From: Betaproteobacteria bacterium RIFCSPLOWO2_12_FULL_68_20
Lineage (GTDB): Bacteria; Pseudomonadota; Gammaproteobacteria; Burkholderiales; SG8-39
Direction: 5' to 3'
NCBI GenBank assembly: GCA_001770655.1
Contig: MERQ01000028.1
Coordinates: forward strand, 1 to 34,735
Length of the DNA: 34,735 nucleotides
A program made the position numbers and the translations under genes. Position 1 is the stretch's first letter, and every line of letters begins with the position of its first letter. The notes below the pieces were generated by a model. That model worked only from the letters and a program-made list of their open reading frames with translations. It was not told the DNA's origin and ran no database searches. Positions 24,821-34,735 of this stretch are shown in pieces.

Positions 24821-26247
24821 TTCTTTCTCGCCGGCGGGAGGTCGGTGCACACGCCTTCGAAAAGCTCGGCGGCCATGCCGATCGACTCGCTGGTGGTCGG
24901 GTGCGGGTGAATGGTCCTGCCGATGTCCACCGCGTCCGCTCCCATCTCGATCGCCAGCGCAATCTCGCTGATGAGATCGCCGGCGCCGGCGCCGACGATC
25001 CCGCCGCCGACGATGCGGTGCGTCTCCGCGTCGAACACGAGCTTGGTGAAGCCCTCGTCGCGCGCATTCGCGATGGCGCGGCCCGAGGCCGACCACGGAA
25101 ACTTCGCCACGCTCACCCGCGCGCCGTCCCGCGCCGCCTGCTCCTCGGTCAGCCCCACCCAGGCGATCTCCGGATCGGTATAGGCGACCGACGGGATGAC
25201 GCGCGCGTCGAAGTGCGATTTCAGCCCCGCGGCGGCTTGCGCGGCGACGTGCCCCTCGTGCACCGCCTTGTGCGCGAGCAGCGGGGGCCGCGCGATATCG
25301 CCGATCGCGTAGATGTGCGGCACGTTGGTGCGCATCTGCGAGTCGGTCTCGATGAAACCGCGCTCGGTCACCGCGACCCCGGCCTGCTCGGCGCCGATGC
25401 GCTTGCCGTTCGGCGTGCGCCCGACCGAGACCAGCACCATGTCGTAAAGCTGGGGCTCGCCCGGCGCCTGCCCGCCCTCGAACCAGACTCTGATCCCTTC
25501 CTTCACTGCTTCGGCTTTCGCGGTCTTCGTCCCCAGCATCACGCGGTCGAAGCGGGCGGCATTGAACTTCTGCCACACGGCGACCAGGTCGCGGTCGGTG
25601 CCCGTCATCAGTCCGTCGAGAAGCTCCACGACCTCGAGCCGGGCGCCGAGCGTCGAGTAAACGGTCCCCATCTCCAGGCCGATGATCCCGCCGCCGATCA
25701 CCAGCATTCTTTTCGGCACCGCGGGCAGCTCGAGCGCCCGCGTGGAATCGACGATCCTCGGGTCATCGGGCAGGAACGGCAGCTTCGCCGACTGCGAGCC
25801 GGCGGCGATGATGGCGGCGGCGAAGCGCACCGCCTGTTTTCCCTGCGCGGTCTCGACTTCCAGGCGATTGCGCTCGACGAAGCGGCCGCTCCCCTGCACC
25901 ACCGCGACTTTGCGGCCGCGCGCCATCGCGGCGAGGCCGCCGGTGAGCTTTCCGACCACCTTGTCCTTGGACGCGCGCAGCTTGGCGAGATCGAGCTTCG
26001 GCTCGCCGAAGGCGATGCCGTGCGCCGCAAGCGCCCGCGCGGCGTCGACGATGAACGCCGTGTGCAGCAGCGCCTTGGACGGAATGCAGCCGACGTTCAG
26101 GCACACGCCGCCGAGGGTGGGATAGCGCTCGACCAGCACCGTCCTCATCCCGAGGTCGGCGGCCCGGAACGCGGCCGAGTAGCCGCCGGGGCCGGCCCCG
26201 AGGACGACGAGCTCGCACTCCAGATCCGGGCTGGCGCTCGCCGCCAT
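24817..26247 (-). CDS. lpdA: Dihydrolipoyl dehydrogenase (E3)
   Basis: A 476-residue FAD disulfide oxidoreductase that reoxidises dihydrolipoamide on E2 and makes NADH. The FAD motif is [12 protein letters not shown], the redox-active disulfide is C49/C54 in [14 protein letters not shown], the NAD motif is [11 protein letters not shown], and the C-terminal catalytic HPH lies in [15 protein letters not shown]. This is a short E3 without an N-terminal lipoyl domain. It starts one base after the aceF stop, and rpiA overlaps its stop. Belongs to the pyruvate dehydrogenase operon. Confidence 0.97.
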   Translation of the reverse strand: MAASASPDLECELVVLGAGPGGYSAAFRAADLGMRTVLVERYPTLGGVCLNVGCIPSKALLHTAFIVDAARALAAHGIAFGEPKLDLAKLRASKDKVVGKLTGGLAAMARGRKVAVVQGSGRFVERNRLEVETAQGKQAVRFAAAIIAAGSQSAKLPFLPDDPRIVDSTRALELPAVPKRMLVIGGGIIGLEMGTVYSTLGARLEVVELLDGLMTGTDRDLVAVWQKFNAARFDRVMLGTKTAKAEAVKEGIRVWFEGGQAPGEPQLYDMVLVSVGRTPNGKRIGAEQAGVAVTERGFIETDSQMRTNVPHIYAIGDIARPPLLAHKAVHEGHVAAQAAAGLKSHFDARVIPSVAYTDPEIAWVGLTEEQAARDGARVSVAKFPWSASGRAIANARDEGFTKLVFDAETHRIVGGGIVGAGAGDLISEIALAIEMGADAVDIGRTIHPHPTTSESIGMAAELFEGVCTDLPPARKK

Positions 26248-26248
26248 T

Positions 26249-27883
26249 TCAGAGGAGCGACTTGCGGATGTCGGAGAGCACCGAAGCGAGGTAGCTGGTG
26301 AAGCGCGCCGCGCTCGCCCCGTCGATCACGCGGTGGTCGTAGGAGAGCGCGAGCGGCAGCATCAGGCGCGGGGCGAAATCCGCTCCGTTCCATACCGGCC
26401 GCATCGCCGCGCGCGACACCCCGAGGATGGCCACCTCGGGCGCGTTGATGATCGGCGTGAACGCGGTGCCGCCGATGCCGCCGAGGCTCGAGATCGAGAA
26501 CGAGCCGCCCTGCAGATCGCCCGGCCGGAGCTTCCTTTCGCGCGCGAGCCTGGAGACGTCGGCAAGCTCCTTTGCGAGGTCGAACACGCCCTTGCGGTCG
26601 GCGTCGCGGATCACCGGCACGACCAGCCCTTCGGGCGTGTCCACGGCGACGCCGATGTGGAAGTACTTCTTGATCACAAGGCTCTCGCCCGACTTGTCGA
26701 GCGAGGCGTTGAGCTGCGGGTACTGCCTGAGCGCAGTCACGCATGCCTTGACGAGGAACGCGAGCATGGTGAGCTTGAAGCCGCGCCTCTCGGTCTCGGC
26801 GGTATTCGCTTTGCGGAACGCCTCCAGCTCGGTGATGTCGGCCTCGTCGAACTGCGTGACGTGCGGAATCGAGACCCAGTTGCGGTGCAGGTTCGGCCCG
26901 GAGAGCTTCTGGATGCGCGAAAGCGGCTTGACCTCGATCGGGCCGAATTTCGCGAAGTCCACCTCCGGCCACGGCGCCAGTTTGAAATTCACCCCCCCGA
27001 TCCCCCCCTTTCCAAGGGGGGGAGGCGAAGCCGGGGGGGTTCCGGCCATCATCCCCTTCACGAATCCCTCCACGTCCTGGTGCAGGATGCGGCCCTTGGG
27101 ACCGCTTCCTGAGACTCTCGCCAGGTCTACTCCCAGCTCGCGCGCGAACTTTCGCACCGACGGGCTGGCGTGAGGCTTGCTCACGATCGCCTCGCGCGGC
27201 TCGCGCGGCACCGGTCGGCCGAGCGGCTCCGGCGGTGGCGCGGCTGCCTCCGGCATCGGCGCCTGCGGCTCCGGGTGCTCGGCTTGCGAAGCCTCTCCCG
27301 TCAGCAGTATCGCGATCGGCGAGCCCTCGGAGACCCTGTCGCCGAGCTTGACCTTGAGCTCTTTCACCACGCCCGCCTCGGGCGAGGGGATCTCCATCGT
27401 CGCCTTGTCCGATTCCAGGGTGATGAGCGACTGCTCTTTTGCGACCTCGTCGCCGGGCTTGACCAGCACCTCGATCACCTCGACCTCATTGAAGTCGCCG
27501 ATGTCGGGGACCCTTGCGGTGCGCTCGGTTCCCGCAACCGCCGGCTGAGCGGCAGGGGCCGCGCGCGGCGCCGGCGCGGCGGCCGGTGCGGCCTTCGGGG
27601 CGGGCTGCGGCGCCGGTTTCGCAACCGCAGCCGCCGGGTCGGCGGCCGCATAGAGAACCAGGATCGCCGCGCCCTGCGAGACTTTGTCGCCGAGCTTCAC
27701 CCTCAGCTCCTTCACCACGCCCGCCTCGGGCGAGGGAATCTCCATCGTCGCCTTGTCCGATTCCAGGGTGACGAGCGACTGCTCTTTTGCGACCTCGTCG
27801 CCGGGCTTGACCAGCACCTCGATCACCTCGACCTCCTTGAAGTCGCCGATGTCGGGGACCAGCACTTCCTTCATGGCGCCCAT
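26249..27883 (-). CDS. aceF: Pyruvate dehydrogenase E2, dihydrolipoyllysine acetyltransferase
   Basis: A 544-residue E2 core protein with two lipoyl domains (about 5-80 and 122-196; lipoyl lysines K44 and K160 in LESDKATMEI), Ala/Pro linkers, a peripheral-subunit-binding domain (about 237-276; SPSVRKFARELGVDLARV), and the catalytic acetyltransferase domain ending with SYDHRVIDGASAARF (H517, D521). Between the binding domain and the catalytic domain lies an unusual segment, residues about 281-298 (GTPPASPPPLGKGGIGG). It is encoded by a G/C-homopolymer inverted repeat and looks like an in-frame repeat insertion. The two lipoyl domains are almost identical in DNA. ATG 27883 is 13 bases after aceE; M4 is an alternative start. 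Confidence 0.96.
   Translation of the reverse strand: MGAMKEVLVPDIGDFKEVEVIEVLVKPGDEVAKEQSLVTLESDKATMEIPSPEAGVVKELRVKLGDKVSQGAAILVLYAAADPAAAVAKPAPQPAPKAAPAAAPAPRAAPAAQPAVAGTERTARVPDIGDFNEVEVIEVLVKPGDEVAKEQSLITLESDKATMEIPSPEAGVVKELKVKLGDRVSEGSPIAILLTGEASQAEHPEPQAPMPEAAAPPPEPLGRPVPREPREAIVSKPHASPSVRKFARELGVDLARVSGSGPKGRILHQDVEGFVKGMMAGTPPASPPPLGKGGIGGVNFKLAPWPEVDFAKFGPIEVKPLSRIQKLSGPNLHRNWVSIPHVTQFDEADITELEAFRKANTAETERRGFKLTMLAFLVKACVTALRQYPQLNASLDKSGESLVIKKYFHIGVAVDTPEGLVVPVIRDADRKGVFDLAKELADVSRLARERKLRPGDLQGGSFSISSLGGIGGTAFTPIINAPEVAILGVSRAAMRPVWNGADFAPRLMLPLALSYDHRVIDGASAARFTSYLASVLSDIRKSLL
26991..27040. repeat. Nested G/C-homopolymer palindrome inserted in the aceF coding sequence
   Basis: Outer arms ACCCCCCCG (26991-26999) and CGGGGGGGT (27032-27040) enclose inner arms CCCCCCCTT (27002-27010) and AAGGGGGGG (27014-27022) with a TCC loop. 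Four homopolymer runs of seven in 50 bases are unlike the rest of the gene. On the aceF strand it reads through in frame as a Pro/Gly-rich linker. I recognise similar CCCCCCTTTCCAAGGGGGG elements as dispersed intergenic repeats in proteobacterial genomes. Confidence 0.75.
27363..27512 (-). repeat. Direct repeat copy 2 (second lipoyl domain of aceF)
   Basis: These 150 bases match 27711-27860 at 147 positions by direct comparison (differences G/A, T/C and A/C, giving only K-to-N and V-to-I changes besides one silent change). They encode the core of the second lipoyl domain. The copies are 348 bases apart, centre to centre. Confidence 0.85.
27711..27860 (-). repeat. Direct repeat copy 1 (first lipoyl domain of aceF)
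   Basis: Partner of 27363-27512 with 3 mismatches in 150 bases. Identity ends sharply outside the lipoyl core: the flanking linker codons differ. This points to recent duplication or gene conversion rather than selection on protein sequence alone, because silent positions are also identical. Confidence 0.85.
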
Positions 27884-27896
27884 CGCCGGACCAGGC

Positions 27897-30581
<2,685 letters not shown>

Positions 30582-30748
30582 GTCATCCTCCAGCTCGTGG
30601 CTTTGGTTGATCGGCGCGGCGCCCCGAGGGTCCGGGTGACGCTCGTGCCCGGCGCTTTTGGCGCAGGGGCGCCGCAGAAGCTTAATACGGCCGCGGGGGT
30701 GGCTCAAGTGGTAGACTCGCGCGCCTTTTTCGGCCCGGACGCGTACCC

Positions 30749-31600
30749 ATGACCGCTAAGATCCTCGACGGCAAATCGCTCGCCGCTTCGGTCCGCGCCG
30801 CGGTGAAGGACGAGGTCGCCAGGCTCGCCGCGCGCGGCGTGCGGCCCGGCCTCGCCGCGGTCCTCGTCGGCGACAATCCCGCCTCGCGCGTCTATGTGCG
30901 CAACAAGATGCGCGCCTGCGAGGAAACGGGCGTGCGCTCGGTGCTGCATGAATTCCCCGCCGGCGTGACCACGCAGGAGCTGCTCGACTGCGTCGCCGCG
31001 CTGAACGCGGATCGCGGCGTGCACGGGATCCTCGTCCAGCTGCCGCTGCCCAAGCAGGTGGACGCGGCGCGCGTGCTCGCGGCGGTCGCCCCCGAGAAGG
31101 ACGCCGACGGCTTTCACGACGAGAACCTCGGCGCGCTGCTCGCCGGTAAGCCGGGCGCAGTGCCGTGCACGCCGGCAGGGGTGATGCGGCTGCTCGATTC
31201 AGCGCAAGTGCCTCTTGCCGGCCGCCACGCGGTGGTGATCGGGCGCTCCAACATCGTCGGCAAACCGTTGGTGCTCCTCCTCCTGCAGCGCGACGCCACC
31301 GTCACTATCTGTCATTCGAAGAGCGTGGGCCTGGCAGCGATCGCGCGCCAGGCCGACGTGCTGGTCGCCGCGGTCGGCCGGGCGAAACTCGTCACGGCGG
31401 ACATGGTCAAACCCGGCGCCTGCGTCGTGGACGTGGGCGTCAACCGCCTGCCCGACGGCACCCTCGCCGGCGACGTGGATTTTGCCTCGGTCAAGGAAAT
31501 CGCCGGCTGGATCACCCCGGTGCCCGGCGGCGTCGGGCCGATGACGATCGCCATGCTGCTCGAAAACTGCGTTCGCGCCGCCGCAAAGGCCGCAAGCTGA
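30749..31600 (+). CDS. folD: Bifunctional methylenetetrahydrofolate dehydrogenase / cyclohydrolase
   Basis: A 283-residue FolD interconverting 5,10-methylene-THF, methenyl-THF and 10-formyl-THF with NADP+. Typical motifs are [20 protein letters not shown] (the YxxxK active-site Tyr and Lys), [37 protein letters not shown] (dinucleotide site) and [16 protein letters not shown] near the C-terminus. ATG 30749 has only a weak ribosome-binding site. Its TGA stop overlaps the likely CTG start of prlC. Divergent from aceE. Confidence 0.97.
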   Translation: MTAKILDGKSLAASVRAAVKDEVARLAARGVRPGLAAVLVGDNPASRVYVRNKMRACEETGVRSVLHEFPAGVTTQELLDCVAALNADRGVHGILVQLPLPKQVDAARVLAAVAPEKDADGFHDENLGALLAGKPGAVPCTPAGVMRLLDSAQVPLAGRHAVVIGRSNIVGKPLVLLLLQRDATVTICHSKSVGLAAIARQADVLVAAVGRAKLVTADMVKPGACVVDVGVNRLPDGTLAGDVDFASVKEIAGWITPVPGGVGPMTIAMLLENCVRAAAKAAS

Positions 31601-33630
31601 ATCCGCTGCTCGATTTCTCGGGCCTGCCGCGCTTCGCGGATTTCAAGCCCGGGCACGTCGCGCCCGCCGTCGAGCGCCTGCTCGCCGAGGGCCGCGCAAC
31701 CGCCGAGCGCGTGGCGCACGCGCCGGCGACCTGGGACGACGTGGTCGCGCCGCTCGAGGACGCGAACGAGCGCCTGGCGCGCGCCTGGGGACAGGTCGCG
31801 CACCTGCACGCGGTGGCGGACAGCCCGGAGCTGCGCGCCGCCTACAACGGGAATCTTCCCAGGGTCACGCAGTACTGGACCGAGCTTGCGCACGACCAAA
31901 GGCTGTTCGACAGATACCGGGCGCTGCACCAATCGGCAGGCTTCGCCGCCCTGACCCCCGCGCGAAAGCGCGCGATCGAGAACGCGCTGCGCGACTTCCG
32001 GCTCGGCGGCGCCGAGCTCCCCGCCGACAGGAAAGCGCGCTTCGCCGCGATCCAGGAGGAGCTGGCGCGGCTCGCGGCGAAGTTCTCCGAGAACCTGCTC
32101 GATGCGACCAACGCGTTCTCGATCGTGCTCGAGGACCGCGCGCGCGTGGCCGGAATCCCGGGGGACGTGCTCGCCGCCGCCGGCGAGGCAGCGAAAAAGG
32201 ACGGCGGGCGCGGCTGGAAGCTCACCCTGCACGCGCCCTCCTACCTGCCGGCCATGCAGTACGCCGACGACCGGGCGCTGCGCGAGACGCTGTACCGCGC
32301 GAGCACGACCCGCGCCTCCGAGCTCGGCAAGCCGGAGTGGGACAACACGCCGCTCCTCGAGCGCATCGTCAGGCTGCGCCGCGAGCAGGCGCGGCTGCTC
32401 GGCTACCGCGATTACGCCGAGGTGTCGCTGGTGCCCAAGATGGCCGAGTCGCCCGCGCAGGTGCTCGAATTTCTCGACGATCTCGCGCGACGCGCGCGCC
32501 CGTACGCGGAGCGGGAAGCGCAGGAATTGCGCGAGTTCGCCGGGTCCGCCGGCATCGAGCAACTCGAAGCCTGGGACCTCGCCTATTGCTCGGAAAAGCT
32601 GCGCGCCAAGCGCTACGCGTTCTCCGACCAGGAGGTCAAGCAGTATTTCCCCGAGGACGCGGTGGCCGCGGGGCTGTTTCGCCTTGTCGAGACGCTCTAC
32701 GCGGTGCGCGTCACGCCGGCCCGGGCGCCGGCGTGGCACGAGGACGTGCGCTTCTTCGAGATCCGGGACGCCGGGGGATCGCTCATCGGGCAGTTCTACG
32801 CCGACCTCTACGCCCGCGAGACCAAGCGCGGCGGCGCCTGGATGGACGACGCCATCGCGCGCCGCGCGAAAGACGGCCGCATCCAGACGCCGGCCGCGTA
32901 CCTGAACTGCAATTTTCCGCGGCCGGCGGGGGGAAGGCCGGCGCTGTTCACCCACGAGGACGTTCTGACGCTTTTCCACGAGTTCGGCCACGGGCTGCAC
33001 CACCTGCTCACGCGCGCCGAGGACCTCGCCGTGTCGGGGCTCGCCGGCGTCGAATGGGACGCGGTCGAGCTGCCGAGCCAGTTCATGGAGAACTTCTGCT
33101 GGGAGTGGGAAGTGCTGCGCCACATGACGCGCCACGTCGACAGCGGCGAGCCGCTGCCGCGCGCGCTCTACGACAGGATGATCGCGGCGAAGAACTTCCA
33201 CAGCGGGCTCGCGATGCTGCGCCAGATCGAGTTCGCGGTCTTCGACATGCGCCTGCACCGCGATTTCGATCCCGATGCTGGAGCGAGCGTGCTCGAGCTG
33301 CTCGAGGAAGTGCGCGACCGCGTCGCGGTGCTGCGCCCGCCCGCGTGGAACCGCTTTCCCAACGGCTTCTCGCACGTCTTCGCGGGCGGCTACGCGGCCG
33401 GCTACTACAGCTACAAGTGGGCCGAGGTCCTCTCGGCCGACGCCTACGGCGCCTTCGAGGACGCGCGCGGCCTGCAAGGCGTGATGGATGCCGCGACCGG
33501 CGCGCGCTTCCGTGACGAAGTTCTCGCGGTGGGCGGCAGCCGGCCCGCGGCGGAATCCTTCCGCGCCTTTCGCGGACGCGAGCCGCGCGTCGAAGCGCTG
33601 CTCAGGCACAATGGTATGATCCCCGAGTGA
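31597..33630 (+). CDS. prlC: M3-family oligopeptidase A
   Basis: A 677-residue cytoplasmic zinc metallopeptidase of the thimet-oligopeptidase family, which degrades oligopeptides and cleaved signal peptides; E. coli OpdA/PrlC has about 680 residues. The zinc motif is [13 protein letters not shown] (HEFGH at 461-465), followed by [20 protein letters not shown] and [18 protein letters not shown]. Family members start with [12 protein letters not shown], which here follows directly on CTG 31597. There is no in-frame ATG, GTG or TTG nearby upstream. CTG overlapping the folD TGA is therefore the best start, a rare initiation codon. The next gene's GTG overlaps its stop. Confidence 0.93.
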   Translation: MNPLLDFSGLPRFADFKPGHVAPAVERLLAEGRATAERVAHAPATWDDVVAPLEDANERLARAWGQVAHLHAVADSPELRAAYNGNLPRVTQYWTELAHDQRLFDRYRALHQSAGFAALTPARKRAIENALRDFRLGGAELPADRKARFAAIQEELARLAAKFSENLLDATNAFSIVLEDRARVAGIPGDVLAAAGEAAKKDGGRGWKLTLHAPSYLPAMQYADDRALRETLYRASTTRASELGKPEWDNTPLLERIVRLRREQARLLGYRDYAEVSLVPKMAESPAQVLEFLDDLARRARPYAEREAQELREFAGSAGIEQLEAWDLAYCSEKLRAKRYAFSDQEVKQYFPEDAVAAGLFRLVETLYAVRVTPARAPAWHEDVRFFEIRDAGGSLIGQFYADLYARETKRGGAWMDDAIARRAKDGRIQTPAAYLNCNFPRPAGGRPALFTHEDVLTLFHEFGHGLHHLLTRAEDLAVSGLAGVEWDAVELPSQFMENFCWEWEVLRHMTRHVDSGEPLPRALYDRMIAAKNFHSGLAMLRQIEFAVFDMRLHRDFDPDAGASVLELLEEVRDRVAVLRPPAWNRFPNGFSHVFAGGYAAGYYSYKWAEVLSADAYGAFEDARGLQGVMDAATGARFRDEVLAVGGSRPAAESFRAFRGREPRVEALLRHNGMIPE

Positions 33631-34352
33631 TTCGCGCGCGATTCGCAATCGCAATTCTCGTCGGCGTCGCGGCCGGCGCGGCGCTGGCGCAGCAGACGCA
33701 GTACCGCTGGATCGACGAGCAGGGACGCGTGCGCTACACCGATACGCCGCCGCCGCCCGGCGCCAAAGGCGTGCAGCAGATCCGGCCCGCGGGCGACGGC
33801 GCGGCCGAGACCGGCCAGCCGCCTTTCGAGCTGGCGCGGGTGGCGAAGGATTTTCCCGTCACGCTTTACTCGTCGCCCAACTGCAAGGAGCCCTGCGCGA
33901 TGGCGCGCGATGCGCTCAACAAGCGCGGCGTGCCGTTCCAGGAAGTGCAGGTGTGGGACCCGAAGACCAACGAGGAGCTGAAGAGCCTCACGGGCAGCAA
34001 CGAAGTGCCGGTGGTGAAGGTCGGCCGCACCGTGCAGAAGGGATTCGAGCAGGGCGCGCTCGACGGCCTGCTCGATTCCGCGGGCTATCCCAAGGCGGGC
34101 GTTCTGCCGCCGCGCACGCAAGCGGCTCCCACTGCGCCCGAAGGCTACGTGTCGCCCGAGCAGCGGGACGCCTCCAAGCCGGTCGCGGAGCCGGAAAAGC
34201 CGGAAGCGCCGCCCGCGCCGGCCGGGCCCTACGCCCCCAAGGCGCCCGCGCAGGCGGAAAAGCCCGCACCCTCTCTCTACGCTCCCAAGCCGCCCGCGAA
34301 GGAGGAAAAGCCCGCGCCGGCCCTCTACGCTCCCAAGCCGCCCGCGCAGTGA
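33627..34352 (+). CDS. Exported DUF4124 and glutaredoxin-like domain protein
   Basis: 241 residues from GTG 33627, which overlaps the prlC stop (GTGA). There is an N-terminal signal peptide (about 1-21, cleavage after ALA). A DUF4124 motif follows at about 24-52 ([19 protein letters not shown]). A glutaredoxin-like domain spans about 77-150 with [11 protein letters not shown] (C86, C90, a CX3C rather than CX2C pair) and the cis-Pro segment NEVPVVKVG. The tail from about 155 is low complexity with Pro, Ala and Lys, including a 16-residue tandem repeat ([31 protein letters not shown]). Probably a periplasmic thiol protein; substrate unknown. Confidence 0.85.
   Translation: MIRARFAIAILVGVAAGAALAQQTQYRWIDEQGRVRYTDTPPPPGAKGVQQIRPAGDGAAETGQPPFELARVAKDFPVTLYSSPNCKEPCAMARDALNKRGVPFQEVQVWDPKTNEELKSLTGSNEVPVVKVGRTVQKGFEQGALDGLLDSAGYPKAGVLPPRTQAAPTAPEGYVSPEQRDASKPVAEPEKPEAPPAPAGPYAPKAPAQAEKPAPSLYAPKPPAKEEKPAPALYAPKPPAQ
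34256..34349 (+). repeat. Tandem 48-bp coding repeat
   Basis: A 48-base unit beginning GGAAAAGCCCGC starts at 34256 and again at 34304; the second copy loses its last two bases at the stop codon. A more degenerate version precedes it. The units code for the Pro/Ala/Lys-rich tail of the glutaredoxin-like protein, and copy number may vary between strains. Confidence 0.7.
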
Positions 34353-34353
34353 C

Positions 34354-34735
34354 TTGAAGCTCGCGACCTGGAACGTCAACTCGCTCAAGGTCCGGCTTCC
34401 CCAGCTTCTCGACTGGCTCGCCTCGACCCACCCCGACGCGATCTGCCTGCAGGAGACCAAGCTCGAGGACGCGAAATTTCCGCACGCCGAGCTCGAGACG
34501 GCGGGTTACCGCTGCGCGTTTTCCGGCCAGAAAACCTATAACGGCGTGGCGATCCTCGCGCGCGCGGCGCCCGCGGCGATCGAGACCGCGATCCCCGGAC
34601 TCCCCGACGAGCAGAAGCGCGTGCTCGCGGCTAGCGTCGGCGGCACGCGGATCGTGTGCCTGTACGCGCCGAACGGCCAGTCGGTCGGCTCGGACAAGTA
34701 CGACTACAAGCTGCGCTGGTACGCGGCGCTCGCCG
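34354..34735 (+). CDS. xthA: Exodeoxyribonuclease III, 3' part outside window
   Basis: The frame starts at TTG 34354, one base after the previous stop, and runs off the right edge (127 codons seen). The N-terminus [20 protein letters not shown], then [15 protein letters not shown] and [14 protein letters not shown], is the standard start of ExoIII/AP endonucleases: N of WNVNS and E of LQETK bind the catalytic metal, and YNGVAIL is the conserved AP-nuclease stretch. [19 protein letters not shown] holds the catalytic Tyr and Asn region. Repairs abasic sites and 3'-blocked ends. Coupled to the glutaredoxin-like gene upstream; the TTG start is supported by the exact position of family homology. 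Confidence 0.93.
   Translation, partial: MKLATWNVNSLKVRLPQLLDWLASTHPDAICLQETKLEDAKFPHAELETAGYRCAFSGQKTYNGVAILARAAPAAIETAIPGLPDEQKRVLAASVGGTRIVCLYAPNGQSVGSDKYDYKLRWYAALA

Noticed and set aside
30693-30720. tRNA-like 5' half upstream of folD (GCGGGGGTGGCTCAAGTGGT...)
   Set aside because: Resembles an acceptor/D-arm start, but no anticodon arm, T-arm or 3' acceptor complement follows; the sequence runs straight into folD. At most a decayed fragment, more likely chance.

Overview
The window is a stretch of high-GC bacterial chromosome, densely coding on both strands, with G or C at most third codon positions and many 1-4 base stop/start overlaps. The gene content (tkt-gap-pgk with pyk close by, homodimeric aceE with aceF and lpdA, phoU, yggX, fused-type argA, rsmE, nudC, prlC, DUF4124/glutaredoxin protein, xthA) points to a betaproteobacterium, probably Burkholderiales-like. 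That assignment is an inference; no rRNA gene is present to confirm it.

Layout. (1) 1-8828, mostly minus strand: a central-carbon block tkt > gap > pgk > yjbQ and, separately, pyk > cupin. Between yjbQ and pyk lies an accessory patch (about 1.7-4.17 kb). It holds a plus-strand exported methyltransferase and a thioredoxin-fold protein, a truncated PIN-domain toxin with its intact partner, and an orphan Xre/ParS-type antitoxin. (2) 8829-9142: gene debris upstream of tkt, including a LysR-type regulator C-terminus. (3) 9143-11447, plus: nudC and a fused AdoMet decarboxylase-spermidine synthase, ended by a clear rho-independent terminator. (4) 11493-13613, minus: two membrane proteins, one an RDD-linker-ankyrin fusion. 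(5) 13700-14671, plus: a two-gene toxin-antitoxin-like module (small basic protein plus nucleotidyltransferase) with a palindromic operator and an apparently leaderless promoter. (6) 14699-20099: a divergent sugar-acid cluster (aminotransferase, FAH-family hydrolase and SDR on minus; SDR and IlvD/Edd dehydratase on plus) around a tandem operator-like repeat. It resembles the non-phosphorylative L-fucose/L-rhamnose/L-arabinose pathways. (7) 20102-22467, plus: rsmE, argA, yggX. (8) 22469-22555: a long perfect inverted repeat that separates yggX from phoU and supplies phoU's stop codon. (9) 22551-30581: phoU (minus), a LOG-family protein (plus), then the minus-strand operon aceE > aceF > lpdA > rpiA. 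(10) 30749-34735, plus: folD > prlC > DUF4124/glutaredoxin protein > xthA (cut by the window edge), coupled through overlapping or abutting stop/start codons with unusual CTG, GTG and TTG starts.

Functionally the window is mainly housekeeping carbon metabolism: triose phosphates to pyruvate, pyruvate to acetyl-CoA, and the pentose-phosphate steps Tkt and RpiA. Small accessory insertions sit at operon borders. The least explained elements are the nucleotidyltransferase pair at 13.7-14.7 kb, the PIN-partner protein at 2.95-3.69 kb, and the two palindromic repeat elements, one between yggX and phoU and one inserted in frame inside aceF.
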